Origin: Tetrahymena elliotti 4EA
Lineage: Eukaryota > Ciliophora > Oligohymenophorea > Hymenostomatida > Tetrahymenidae
Assembly (NCBI GenBank): GCA_000231825.2
Contig: JH720331.1
Span: 403,441-467,440 of the forward strand
Length of the DNA stretch: 64,000 nucleotides
Direction: 5' to 3'
In this document: positions 1 through 12,900 of the stretch, piece by piece
Layout of the letters: the number at the start of each line of letters is the position of its first letter
How positions within the stretch are numbered: the first letter of the stretch is position 1
Notes under the pieces: generated by a model
Database searches by the model: none
What the model was told of the DNA's origin: nothing
What the model saw: the letters and a program-made list of their open reading frames with translations, nothing else
Position numbers and translations under genes: made by a program

Positions 1-1
1 C

Positions 2-3000
2 ATAAATTAAGATAAATATTTAAATCTACCAATAATTAACAGTAAAGAAGCATAAGACTTACTTATTAAATTATTTCAAAGCTAAGGAATTAAAGAAAAT
101 GATATTACTTTTTCTCATATAGATATGTTTATTCAGTAACTTGGCTGTAAATTAGAGTAATTTTAACAAATAGAAATATTTAAATTAGACTACATTTAAA
201 AAATGTAGTAATAATAGTTATAAGGATAAAATCAATAAATATTTAGTAAAGTAAGAAATAATTTAATTTAAACACTTATTTAATAATCACTTAACAGTAC
301 ATTACTTATTGAATAGCAAAAAGAAGTAAAAAAGGTTCAACCTACAAAAAAAGAAACTATATTTTAAAAGGAATTATTTAAATGCAAAAAAATAAATCTA
401 ATTCAAGAAACATTTTAGTAGAAAATAAATTAACAAAAATAGAGCTTAAAAAAATAATGTTCAGGATGTCACAATTATTTTAAATAATTATTTAACTAAA
501 CAGAGAAAAAACGAATTCAACAAACAGTTCAAAAAAATATTTAGGATTTAGAAAAATAAAAAGATGAAGAAATATAAAAGTTTTAATTTTTACTTGCTGA
601 AAATTACAAAAAGATAAATGTTTAATTAGGAATTGAAGATGAAAAAGTTAGGAAAAAAGTAATTTTTATTAAGTTTTTATTATTTATTTTACTTTTTTAA
701 AATAATAATAGAATAAAATGAAAAAATATAACAATTTGGAAAAAGATCTCTTAGCTTTGAAAAGTGGTGACTACATAATAGTAACGCAAATAAAGGATAA
801 GCCTTCTTTATAAATGTAATAAATCATCCATTTTTTGTAATCATATGTTGAGATTTACAAAAAACACTAGAAAATTCAGTAATAAAGTTAACTGTAGGAA
901 TTAAAATTCCCTGATTTTTAATACAATGAATAAAATAATTTATCACATATTGTAGTTGATATTGTTTGCGAATAACCAGGATAGTTTTACAACTTGGAAA
1001 CAAAGTAGAATAATGAAAAATTATAAAAAATTCTTTAGAATTTCGTTTTTTCTCCAGATAATGCTTTTAAAATGGTTTTAATTGCTTTCAGAATTTAAGC
1101 TAAGCTTCCTGTTATAATTATGGGTGAAACAGGAATTGGAAAAACTTATTGTATAAAAATATTATCTTAGCTTATGGAATATGAATTTAGAGTTATAGAG
1201 ATTGATTCTGGTATGCATGTAGATAAAATTGTAAATGCTATTTTAGATTACTAAAATGATAAAAAATGGGATATATAAAAGGTCATAATATTTTTAGATG
1301 AAGTAAACACAGCAAAGTGTGTTAATGGGATCATCAAAGAAATAGTAATTGATAGACATATAAATGGAACTAAAATTAAAGATAATATAGTATTTGTAGC
1401 TGCCTGTAATCCTTACCAATATAAAAAATATGAAATTGGAATTGCTTAATATTACTAGTAAAATGAAATTCCATATAAATTAGAATATAATGTACAACCT
1501 CTCAGAGAAAGCTTTTCATATTGCATCATAAATTTTAAAAGTTTATCAGAAAATCAAGAGCAGTAATATATTAAAAATTTGATAATCTTGTATCAAAAAA
1601 AGAATAAAACATCTTAAATTAGCTAAATTGATGTAGATATGTTAAAAGTATTAATATTTTAATCTTAGTTATTTATACGGAAAGAGTCTTGTGAAAGGAG
1701 TGTAAGTCTAAGAGACGTTAATAGATTCTTAACTTTATTTTTCTATTTTTACAAAACATATTTCAAAATTAGATTTGAAAATAAGAAAATATCAAATTAA
1801 GTAGATCATTAAAAAGAAGTTAAACAAAAATCAGTAATAATAGCCTTGTTTTTGGTTTACTATTTAAGATTGCAGCTGTAAGTAAAGAGAGAATTTTACA
1901 TTTAATTTTACGAATATCTTGTAGCAGAAAATAAATGGTCAACTATAAAATTTAAATAGACAGTTGATGAAGAATTATAATGGTTAACAAATGAGTGTGG
2001 TATTTAATCATAATATATAGCAAAAAATAATGCACTTTAAGAAAACATTTTTTGTATTGTCATGTGTTTACTAAATAAGATACCTTTAATAATAACCGGT
2101 GAGCCTGGTACTTCTAAAACATTAAGTTTTTCTATTGCTCTTACATGTTTAAAAGGAAATACATCAAGCAAATTTTTTTAAAGCCAACCTACAATTAAAG
2201 AATTCTATTACTAAGTAAAATTTTATCATTTTTTATTTTTTTAATTTTTTATTTTTAAAAAAAGGGAAACTCACAAACTACATCAAAGCATATACAAGAT
2301 GTTTTTAACTAAGCTAGGAAATATTAGGCTTCTTTAAAATCTTAATTTTAAATTATTCCTTTAGTAGCTATTGATGAAATAGGATAGGGTGAAAATAACA
2401 AAACGAATCCAAACAAAGTAGATTTATATTTAAAGAAAGAAATACATTTTTTATAAAATTAAATAGATACTTCATTATTAGCTTGAAAACTGCGATTTAG
2501 CATTTCTGGCTATTTCGAATGTAGAATTAGATGTCTCAAATATGAATAGATGCCTACATTTATATAGATAGAGATTTACAGAATAAGACTTAAAAGAATT
2601 TATTTCAGAAATAATAAAAGGATTCAAAAATTTCTCCAAAGAGATCAAGGATCAGATATTTTAAGTAATTTCAAATTTCAGTTAACGAAAATTATAAATA
2701 TTATAAAATGAAATTAGATTGCCTAAATATACCACAAATTTTAGCAAGGTTAAAAATCCCAAAAGCATGGAACTAGAGATTTCTACTACACAGTCAAGTA
2801 CTCATGCCATAAATTGAATTAATTATTAGAGTAAAATAATGATATTAGCAATCAAGATGTTTCGAAGTTAATTGCTTAGGCTTTCTTTAAAAATTTTGGA
2901 GGAGATAATTAAAATTAAGAAGCTATTATGAAGTTAGTTTTAAAAACTTTTTAACTTTAGAATAATATGCATGAATTTAGCTAGGCTGAATTGATAAGGG

Positions 3001-6000
3001 AAAGTATTTAGTCAATTAATAATGGAGACTTTTATCACTCTAGGTTTTTAATGCTTATAACTAAAGATCCAATTTCTTGCACGAATTATGTTTAGTCATT
3101 ATTCTCTGAAAATAATAAAAACAGTGAAGTAAATGATTTTATAATTTTTGAAATTAATTTTGTTTATTTGTTTATATTATGGCTAGGTATTTATGGGATC
3201 ACATTTTAGAGATGATCACACTATTGATCTAAGCAAAGATATAAGTAAATTAAATTCTAGAATAGAATCTAGTATAAATGTTATATCAGTTCAGCAATAT
3301 TATTTATATACTATCTACTATGATTTCTTTACTATGAATTTTATAAAGATGGGAGAAAATAATACTTTTAGAATCAGTTATAAGTCATTTTCTAAAAGAG
3401 TTTAGGTCAAGCCTGAATTTATTTTTGTTATTATCACTCATTAAGATGAGTATGAACATATGGATCCTGCTTTACTTAACAGATTTGAAAAATATATTGT
3501 TAATCTTAAAGATTTTTTAAGTGAATCTGATAGAAAGCTTTTGATAGAACTAAAGAGAGAGTAAATTTTTTTTTATACTATCTCTAATTAAAATTTAATA
3601 TTTTAATATAAAAAATAGAATCAAACAATTAGAGAATGCCTAATCAAACATGAAATTGTTTACATTTTCTTCTGAAAGCGAGCTCTATAGTTTGTTTATA
3701 TAATAAAGATCAATTAAATAAAAAAGTGAATAAATGGAGATGAATCAAGCTTCTTTAAAACAATAATGCTTAAACAAATTAGGAGACTTAACTTTTAGAA
3801 CTTACATGTTCCATAATAAAAAAAATAAAAATATTTCTCAATACAAAGATTGGCTTAATAGGTCCTATTTAGATAACCTTTTAAATTATCTTTAATATTA
3901 GAAACAAATCAACTAGCAACAAATTCCCTTCAAATCTATTATCTACACAACTTCATTTACACATGAGAAATATAAAAATTGGATTGATTTAAACGGATTT
4001 AACTCAAAAATTATTAACCTTAAAATATATCCAACAAAAGAATAATTCTTACTATAGTTAGATAATTTTTATTCTACAGGAAATGAGGATCTATTAATTT
4101 TAGCAGTAGAGTAAAATTATGAATCATATAAAAATCTATGTTATTTGTAATATGAGTTGCAACTCTCACATAGCATATACTATTAGAAAAATAAAAATAT
4201 AAAAAACATTATTCTAATGATACAATTAACTTCTTTGAATATTAAAGGGTTAGCATTTTAAGAAAGTTGGAATCAAGTACAAATAGAAAACCTTTTACCA
4301 CATGTCTATACAGTTCCGGTAAATGTACCTAATAAAATCCTATCAAAAGCAAATTAGAAATTAAACTACAGATATTTAACTAATAATAATAGAATAACAA
4401 TTTTAACAGAAAAATCTGATTCAGATATTTTCTAATATTTTTTATCTACCCCAGGTTTTTTTGCAAGCTTAATGACAAGTATTTAAATTAATGATAATCA
4501 TTCTTCGAATGATGGTAATCAAAATAAATATGCTTATTTGAATAGTAGAATAAGTTTTTTTAAAAAATTATTATGTCAAACTCAGGAAAAATAGAGCGAG
4601 TATTAGAGTTAATTTTTCAAATTTTTATTCAGCGAATTTGAAAGGAAAATAAGAATTGACTATAACTATGATGAGCAATGGTCAGCAAAAATATAGTTTC
4701 CAGCCTTATTATACAAAAATGATGAATAAAATAAAAAAAACAATAAAAAATAATAAATTCCCATAATAAACTTTGAAAAAATTCTCATATATAATTTGAG
4801 AGAATTTGTAATTGATTAACTATCCTAAATAGTTGTCATTATGGAGAAAAAAAATTTTATAATTGAGAGTTTAATTTAAGAAGGATAAATTAATGAAGAA
4901 CAAGGTAAAATCTAACTCAAAATGATGAAAGAATATTTTTAGGATTTCCTATACAAAGAATCTATTTAAAAAATATTACAAAAAATTCCTTAAAATTTTA
5001 AATTGATTTATTCTAAACAGATTTATAAAAAATTAGAAGAAAATAAGTTACGTCTAAATGCCTTGGTTTTTGACAATATAAAGGAGAATAAAAATAACTT
5101 AGCTTTATATATAGAAGATTTCTAAACTTTAAAAAGCTTACCTTCTTATTTTAAGGAAATACTTAAAATGCTTGTAAATTTAAATCAAATTTTATCCTTT
5201 AGTGATATCCATTAATTTTGTTGGGACTATGAAGATTTAATTACCCAAAATGCTGAGTTAGTAGAAAGGTTACAAGTTGAAAACTTTATCAATCACTTTC
5301 AACAATTTTTAAATGGTAAATATTAGTTGGATAAAGAAAAACTAAAAACATTTTTTAGAGAATTTTCTTTCTAATGTATTGCTATTGAATCATCAGAAAA
5401 AAGCATAAAATAATTTGAAAAGTAAGTAAATATTTTCATTAAATTTTACTCTATTGAGTCTTTTGATTCTCAAATATTGATCTATCTACTGAAATTAAGA
5501 GAAATAATACCATCTTCATATGAAGAAAAATATAAGGTAAATCAAATTAATTAATTTTGTAAATATTGAAAACTATTATTTAAAAATAGGAAATAAAAAA
5601 TAATATTCTTTAACACAAAAGTATGGGAATATTAAAATTATAAGAAGATTTTTAAATTTTGGAAGTACCTGATCTTGACTAACTAAAATTTGGAATTAAT
5701 TTCTACATGATACATTTAAATTTAAGCTTTTTAAGTGATTAAGAAAGGTCTGAGTATATTAAAAATTTCTTAAATTATGCTTATATGTATTTAGAATCAG
5801 AATAAACTGAATTTGAAATGAATATTAAAATAAAATAAGGAGTAAGTTTGATAGTTGAATAATATATTGAATAAAATAAAGAATCCCTTTTCATGAAGTT
5901 GATATTAGATCTTCAACCAGAAATATAGAAAAGTTAAAGTATCTCAAGTATACTTAGATAATTTTTTGATCCTCTTTAAAGTTAGCTTGATTCTAAGTTA

Positions 6001-8114
6001 TCCTTAATTTTTATAGAAGCATTTTATAATGAATTATCAGTAAATCATAAAGATGTTCTTCTATCAACCCTCAATTTTATGATGGTTTACAGGTCCTTTT
6101 TAGATTCAAATAAAGTTGCTAGTTTTAACCAATTTATAGCTATTTCTTGTTTAAAACTTCTTACTTAAGTAAATTACTATTTTTTAATTTTAATTTTAAT
6201 TCAAATTTTAAATTTTAGTATTTGGTTGATCCTCTACTATCTGCTATGAAAACTGGTATTCTAGATATCAAGATTTAGAATAACACATTTATTGATCTTT
6301 TAATATTTATTTCCTAAAATTTTTAAATTGACAAACCTTAGAATAATCCTATTTAGAATTATATGATATAGTAATTGATGACTTCTGTAACTTTACCAAT
6401 AGCAGAGTATGCTAATCAATTAGAGAAAAATAAGTGGAACCAAAATCAGATGTCTTTTATTTATAGTTTTGTAATAAATTATGAAGAATATAATAAATAG
6501 TTACAGAATTTACTAATTAACAAAGATTGTTGTGCAATTGTTTTTAAAATTAACAAAATTAAATTAAATCCTCCATATTAATTTAAAACTTTGTGCATTT
6601 TAAAAGAAAACAATACAAATCTATGTAAGATTCAATATCTTTATCCAATTTTAAATCTATTAAAAGTATTACACCAGAAATTTGCTTATAAATTTAATTA
6701 AAATGATCTTGATGATAAATAATTATCATTTATATTTGACTAAAGCTCTGACATAAATGAAAACTTATTGAAACTTGGAAAACATGCTTTAGAATAAGTA
6801 GGATTTCTTTTTCAAATTTTTTTATTTATTAAAAGATAAATTCTTAAAATAAAATATTATTTTTCTTTAAAAAAGATATTAGATTTAGATGAGGTGACTC
6901 AATTGAAGCTTTCTGAATTATTATGCTCAAACAAAAATTAATCTAATAGTAGAATATTTAATACAATTAATAGAATAATAAGCATTTAAAATACAATAAT
7001 TGAATAATTTTCAGGCCATAAAGAAAAGAAAATCTGTGAAGCAACATAATATGATTTTATTGAAATTAAATCTGAGTTGTTCAACTAAAAGCATCTTTAC
7101 ATATTTTCTGATGAGTCAGGAGCAATAAATTATCATGGGCTTGACAATTTCTATAAAAAATAATTCTTGAATTTTAAACCAATGATAAATACATTAAATT
7201 AATTTGACTTCTAATTTAAAAAACAATTCTATGAATTAGATTTGTTATATCATGGGTTAAAAGTTAAATAAGAACTATTAAATAAAGATTAAATTCAACT
7301 TTTAGAAAATCAAAATATAGACACAGAGTCTTGTGTGGAAGCAAGGAATGTTTTAATTAAACTTAATTAGATTTTGAAGATTAAAGAAAACAAGAAAGGT
7401 GATTCCGAGGTCTTAATCACAAAATTAATTTAAGCTAGCAATAAAAGAGAAGAGATAAATGATAAAATTTTTGATGAAAAAGAAGAGATAGATGATAAAA
7501 TTATCTAAATACTTGACACCATAGCATGCAAATATCTTTGTTCTACAATTTAATACTTTGAAAATAAAATTATGGATTGTCTCATAAGTTAATTACTACC
7601 AAAGAACTTTAATTTTGAATTGATTAAATAATAAAATAGCTTGAATTTACTTATTAAATATCTTGAAGAGAGGAATATTTAATTAGAATTCTTCAAAATT
7701 TTAATTGGTAGATTTATTTTAAGGTTACACAAAAACTTTTAAGTTGAGTCTTTGGAAAATAATTTATTTCACAATATTTATGATTAAAAATACTAATCAG
7801 AATTTTTTTCATAAAATGAATTGCAAAGCATATTATGTTTGGCTTAAGATCTCAAGAGTTATTACTTTTCAAATGAAGATTCATTAATCATATACTATAA
7901 ATTGGTATTTTAAATTGAAGATAAAATCAAAAAACAAGAATAAGAACAAGATTTGATGAAATAAGAATTACAAAAAAATAAAAGAAACTAAAATAAAATA
8001 AATTTAGTTTTTAATAAGAATAATTAAGAAATTAATTAAAATTTTGATTAAATTTAAAATGATACCAGTTCATAATCATAATCGAGTAATAATTTTGAAC
8101 AAGATATTATTTGA
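2..8114 (+). CDS. RNF213/mysterin-like giant AAA+ protein, copy 1 (5' end outside window)
   Basis: This is the C-terminal 2569 residues of a giant AAA+ protein. The frame is open from base 2 with no start, so the gene begins upstream. I place eight introns at 659-711, 2215-2264, 2418-2466, 2798-2829, 3129-3186, 3561-3618, 5537-5589 and 6179-6228; removing them leaves 2570 codons ending in TGA. A P-loop GETGIGKT (about nt 1122) is followed by a Walker B IIFLDEVNT, then a second P-loop TGEPGTSKT (about nt 2095) with Walker B VAIDEIGQ. Downstream come GSHF and DPALLNRFEKY. This order matches the two active AAA modules of RNF213, a family that in animals assembles on lipid droplets and microbes as a ubiquitin ligase. 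The region corresponding to the copy-2 zinc finger has no Cys/His cluster, and no RING is seen. The 32-nt intron is unusually short, so that junction is the least certain. Family call firm; biochemical role inferred. Confidence 0.88.
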
Positions 8115-9909
8115 TTTCTTATAAAATTCTAAAATTGTTTTTGTTTCATGTGTTTATTAAAATTTATTTGGAATTAATAATCTTAAAACTATTTCTCTAA
8201 AATATTATATGTTTTTATCTAATTGAAAATTATTTTGAATTTTTCAAAAAAATCTTTTAATTAATTTAGGCTAAAATATTTTTTATTTTTGTAAAATAGT
8301 TTTTAAAACATTTATAAAAAATACTGCTATATCAAAAAATTTTTTAAAACTTATTTAAAAATAAGGATTTTAAATTACAAATAACTATCCTATGAAAAAA
8401 AATTGAAAATACTTTGTTGTTGAATTCAAAAAAAAATGAATAAAACATGAAGATAAATAAACCATCAAGAAAACAGCAAAAGTTTTTTGTTTCTTAATGA
8501 TTTATAAATAAATCAAAAAAAAATGCTTGGTAAATTGGAAATTTTATAATAATAAAAGTAAGTATTAATCAATACTAGATTATTAAAAATTTTCTAAAAA
8601 AAATTGGTTTAAATCAATTATCTGTCTTTGAGATAATTATTATTTAAAATTTCATATATTTATTAAAGAGAATTTCAAGTTCTTTCATTACAAGATATAT
8701 TTAATCCTATTATTTTATTGAATAAAAACCATAATGTAAAAAAGAATATTTGATATAATTACTCTTAGTCAACTCTTTTATTAATAGATCTTATTGATTT
8801 TTGATAAATATTAAACTAATTTTGATTATTTTTGATACTTTAATGTGGAAAAAATTATGAGTATAAAATTTTATAAAATATTTAATATGTTATTTTTAAA
8901 TAGGCGTTATTAATAAAATATTGTGTTTCGCAATTTATTTTTCTTTAAGAGTTTTCAAATTTTAAAAAAATGAGGTTATTTGTATAATGATATTTTAATA
9001 GATGCTATTGAATATTTATATGATAAACTAATGATTCCCTCTACAGAATTATCAAATTTAATTTAAAAATTGAAGAACCCAAAGAATTATTTTGGTTGTG
9101 TGAACTTTTAGAGGTTTTTGATATGATTTTCTTTAAATTGTAAGATCCCCTTTTTTTAAATCATCATTTTGACACTAAATCATGTTTAATCAATAAAATA
9201 AGATCAGGCCAAGAATTTTATTCACATAAAGATTAAATCAATAAGTAAAAGATATTTAAATATTCTTATAATAATATTCAAATTTTAAATTGTACACAGA
9301 AAAAGAAATGGAGAACCATCTTTTCTCATAACTTTAAACCTATCCTTGATTTTTTGTTAATTTCGTGCTTTTAGAATCAAAAAGTAATTTAAATACCACT
9401 GATTTTATAATTAAAATATTAACAATTTTTCTAACTAAATACAATGAAAAACAAAAATTTTAAGGATGTATTTTCTTGATGTATTCTTAGAAGAATCTCA
9501 TAAATTCAATGATTATCCCTAATTTTAAAATAATCTATATAACAAAAAAATATTATATCCACTATAATAGATTTAAATTTGTAATATCATTTGTCTTTAC
9601 TTATTTTGGATAAGTAAATATTCATAATATGTTATATTCATAATAAAAAAATAAATAAATTACATCATAATCATTATTTCTCTTTTTTAATTAGAGACCT
9701 AGAGTTTTTATATTTTCTATTTCTGAAAAGTGATTATAATTCTCTTAATGATAGATTAACCTTTTATAAATACATTTTAGTTTTGCTAAATATTTGATAT
9801 AAATTAATTAATGATAAAAAATATTATTTAGCAAAAAAAAGAAAATAATTTTTGAAATTAAGAAAAATCCAGGTCTCAAAATAGTGAAATAAAAAAATCT
9901 GTTTTGATA
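8115..9909. other. Intergenic gap between the two RNF213-like genes
   Basis: This 1.8-kb spacer is very A/T-rich with many homopolymer runs. It must hold the 3' end of copy 1 and the promoter of copy 2, but no specific signal can be named. One frame on the + strand is open in the ciliate code from 9024 to 9479 and reads in places like protein (for example KELFWLCELLEVFD). It has no start codon or recognised domain, so I do not call it a gene. Confidence 0.6.
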
Positions 9910-12900
9910 ATGTTCAACTTTAATAACTAGCCTAATCCAATTATAAAGAGGGATGGGTAAGTCTATGGGTATGTTGGCGAAGACTAGAAAATGATGAAAG
10001 AGGAAAAAATTAAAAGTTATTAAAATAATGAGAAAATCTATCCTTTATATCCTTAACTCTAATCTGAGCAATCTACTAATGATTAACATAAATCTATAGA
10101 AAAGGACTAAGTAGTATAGAATATTTTATTTTTATAATAAAATGAAAGTAATATTAATCAACAAAGCGGTCTATAAAAAAGTAAAGATAAAAGTATTATT
10201 ATTTATCTACAAATTCCTAATAACGAAGAAACATAGTAACTAAAGAATATTTCTGTTTAGATCACAAATTCAAAAAATAAAAATTTAAAAATGACAAATC
10301 ATTATTAAGAAGATGAAGCTCATTCTTATTTAAAATAATGGAAAAGGGTAAATATTGACCGAAAGCTTTATCTGTATTTTCAAGGAAAGTTAGATGTAGA
10401 ATAAAAATCTCCTTTAAAAGAATTTATACTAACTTTTGACAATAAAGTATCATTAAAATTCGAATTACCATAACAATCTGATATCTTTTTTATAGACTCA
10501 AGTCTCTTAGAAGATAAACTAAATGAAGATGATGTAACTTATGATAAATAAATTAACAATGAGTGCTTAACTGAATTTGCTTTTCAAATACTTCTAAAAG
10601 AATCTTTTTTTAAATTGATAAAATTCTGTCACTAATATGACACAAAATTCAACAGAAATAAATTTTTAAGTCAACTCAATGCATATGGATTTAAAGACAC
10701 TTATGATTCTAAGGAATTCGATTTAAAAAAATATTTAATTTTCTTGTTTGCATAATCTATAAATAAAGAATAACCTATGATAAATCCAAGGATTAAAATT
10801 TATGACATCTTCATGAACCTATCAAAAGAAGATAAATAAAAGATAGTCTAAACATCCTAATAGCTATATTACTGTAAAGATTGGCAAGCAATTTAGTAAC
10901 TCATTGAAGAAGTTTTTTAGAAAGACGCTGATTTTAACTAGTCTAAGCATTACTTTTTCTTCAAGAATGTTTTTAGATTAACAAAAAGTATAAAAAGCAT
11001 CCTTGAAAATAAGATACAATCTGAATTACAACCAAATTTAAATGAAATTTTTAATTAATAATTTATGATTGATAGCGGTTTGACTCCTAATGATTATTAT
11101 GATTTGTTTAAAAGGCAAACTATGCAAATAAAAAGTGAAAATGCACTCAAATATATTGAATAGAATGTTTAGTTAATTAATTTCATATGTTTTTTAGCAG
11201 AGAATAATGATAGAAATGAATTCTAAACTATAAAGAAAACACTTTATTCTATTGTAAGTAATTACTTTAAAGACAAAGATTTGGTCTAGACTTAAAAATT
11301 GCTTAATAGCAAGAAATAGTTGCTTGAATAAATAAATTTGTAAACAAATAAGGTTTTAGACTACTTATATATGAAAGACAAGCTGTTATAGATTAAATTA
11401 GATAATATTAATCCATAAGACCTGCCAATCTTTGAATAAATAATAAACAATAACCGTAACAGTGTTGATGAGCTTTTTAATATATTGCAAAATATAAAAG
11501 TACTGGATTTTGATGACAACTCAACTTTGAATTATGTTTTTAAAAAGATTACTTCAAAGATTTTAGAATAATTAAATTAAATAACTTCTCAAAAAGATAA
11601 ATATTAAAAAATAGAAAAACTTTAGCAAATTGTGTATAAAATTTTTATTAGTAACTGGAGTAATTTAGGCAACAAATAAAAGATTAAGCAATCCATTAAT
11701 TTTGAGGTTTTTAGATATGATTTTTACCGCTAATATAAATTAAATTTATTAGAAGAGGGATAAACTTTATTCTCTCACTACTTGTAACTTAGTGATATAA
11801 TATAAAATATAATAGAAATTTCTAACTAAATTTAAAATTAAGTGGAGTTTTCAAATGAAAAAAAACAAAAACTGAAGGAAAAAACTTTCGAAGAATTATT
11901 TAAAAAGTTATTAAGAATAGAAGATGTCCAAGAACTTTAAAATGTTTTAAAAACCTTAAATTAATAAGATATCAAGGAAAAAATGTTTGAAAATCATAAG
12001 CAAGTATTAATAAATTATTTATAATAAGTATGTGAAAATTTGATAAGAAACAAAAAGTTAAAGAGCTTATAAGATTGGAATATTTCATTTATACTGACAG
12101 AGCAGTTATTTAAATTATTTTTTGAAGTATTTATCAATCAAGAAGAGTTCAAGCAATCCTTTATTTATGATCACATATATAAACTATTTTAGAAAAATAT
12201 AAATCTTGAAAAGACAACTTGGAAAGATTTTAAGACTATCAATGAAGAAATAGAAAGATTTACATTTTATTTAGAATTTTTTAGCCTTTAAAAGAATAAC
12301 CACTTTAATGAATTTGATAGCTTCTATAAAAGTTACAAGTAGCTAAAATATTTTATTGAACTTATGAAGAAGCTAAACGCCACAGATATAGATGATAAAA
12401 AACAAGTGCTAGATTCGATAGATTAAGACGAAAATCAAGAAGTGGCACTGATTTAAGAAAAATTCTAAAAAATAGTAGAAAAGAATAAAAAATTAATAGG
12501 GAACTCATAATATTTAGTCAATCTTAAATTGTTTGATTAAATTTCTAGTACTTAGTTAGAAAAAGAGTAAAATGTTGAAACGACCATGGAGTAAATTAAT
12601 ACGATTGCCATTCCATATCTTAAAGTAATATACCAATTCTTACTTGATTAAGAATTTCCTCAATAGAAGAGTAGATTCTAGGAAAAATTTTTAGAAGATA
12701 TTAAAGAAGATTGTTATTAGGATATTCATTTCTAAAATTGCTATAAATTCTTACAAAAATATTTCAAAAATCACTTTAACCTGAGTAAGGAAGTTTTATA
12801 GCAAGAATACGAAAATTTGAATAATATTTGTCAATAAGAATTTGAAAGAGATCTATCTTCTAAATTTTTTATTAATTTTATTTAGTTAGGATACTCAAGA

